From NCBI GenBank assembly GCA_039962225.1, contig JAMPKV010000006.1, positions 62,001 to 126,000 on the forward strand: DNA of 64,000 nt, given 5' to 3'. Positions 63,876-64,000 of this stretch are shown piece after piece; position 1 is the first letter of the stretch; the number at the start of each line of letters is the position of its first letter. The notes under the pieces were generated by a model. The model was not told the DNA's origin. It made no database searches and was given only the letters and a program-made list of their open reading frames with translations. A program made the position numbers and the translations under genes. Origin of the DNA: Microcoleus sp. AS-A8. Lineage in GTDB: Bacteria > Cyanobacteriota > Cyanobacteriia > Cyanobacteriales > Coleofasciculaceae.

Positions 63876-64000
63876 TCATCCCATCAGCGGTCAAATTCTG
63901 ACGTCAATTCCGAGAAAAATCTAATCCATAAATACGACCCGGATGAGCCAGTGTCAGCAGACAGTTTATTAAGAGACCCTTCTGCTCCCATCCCATCAAA

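Overview
The window is cyanobacterial chromosome. The HIP1 octamer GCGATCGC is scattered through genes and spacers. Several families are typical of the phylum: YlqD, DUF1824, Uma2 nucleases, GUN4-domain proteins, an acyl-ACP synthetase of the Aas type and a plastid-like PDH E2. The many palindromic intergenic repeats, NACHT/HEAT proteins and tandem repeats suggest a large-genome, probably filamentous, cyanobacterium. I cannot name the species. No tRNA, rRNA or CRISPR array was recognised.

Region by region. 1-11.6 kb is rich in RNA-end metabolism: the 3' end of rtcB, an IS1341-type TnpB element inserted flush behind it, a G3E GTPase, an N-formylglutamate amidohydrolase family protein, archease, two response regulators, a HigBA toxin-antitoxin pair, rtcA and a 2H cyclic phosphodiesterase. 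11.4-28.6 kb is mostly core and signalling: small membrane proteins, a baeRF-like protein, a PAS histidine kinase behind a perfect CRP-type site, rpsU, an aldo/keto reductase relic, a PHP phosphoesterase, twin secreted proteins, an SDR, a cysteine-desulfurase-like enzyme, a DUF1460 protein, an OmpR regulator, an ABC ATPase, DUF1824 and a Crp/Fnr regulator. 29-33 kb holds glgX and two lipoproteins.

33-41.6 kb is an accessory island. It has a PIN-like toxin with a broken DUF433 partner, 60-bp HIP1 tandem repeats, a GUN4-like protein facing a 1250-residue NACHT-HEAT-GUN4 protein, a DUF4258-like protein, a coiled-coil PD-(D/E)XK-like protein, and a MITE inserted into another copy of itself with a 6-bp target duplication. 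41.6-49 kb has a Uma2 protein, tandem peptide-binding lipoproteins, larB, a YukJ-type protein and a 5'-truncated endonuclease/exonuclease/phosphatase gene. 49-53.4 kb is dominated by an inverse-autotransporter-like protein with 93-residue (279-bp) passenger repeats and a pentapeptide-repeat protein. 53.7-64 kb returns to housekeeping: GDPD, PDH E2, a tandem rhodanese, YlqD, acyl-ACP synthetase and lipoproteins.

The two most interesting themes are (i) RtcB, archease, RtcA, a 2H phosphodiesterase and a HigB-type RNA-cleaving toxin within 11 kb, which suggests a local RNA damage/repair repertoire, and (ii) the paired GUN4 proteins, one of them a STAND ATPase with GUN4 in the position of a sensor domain.
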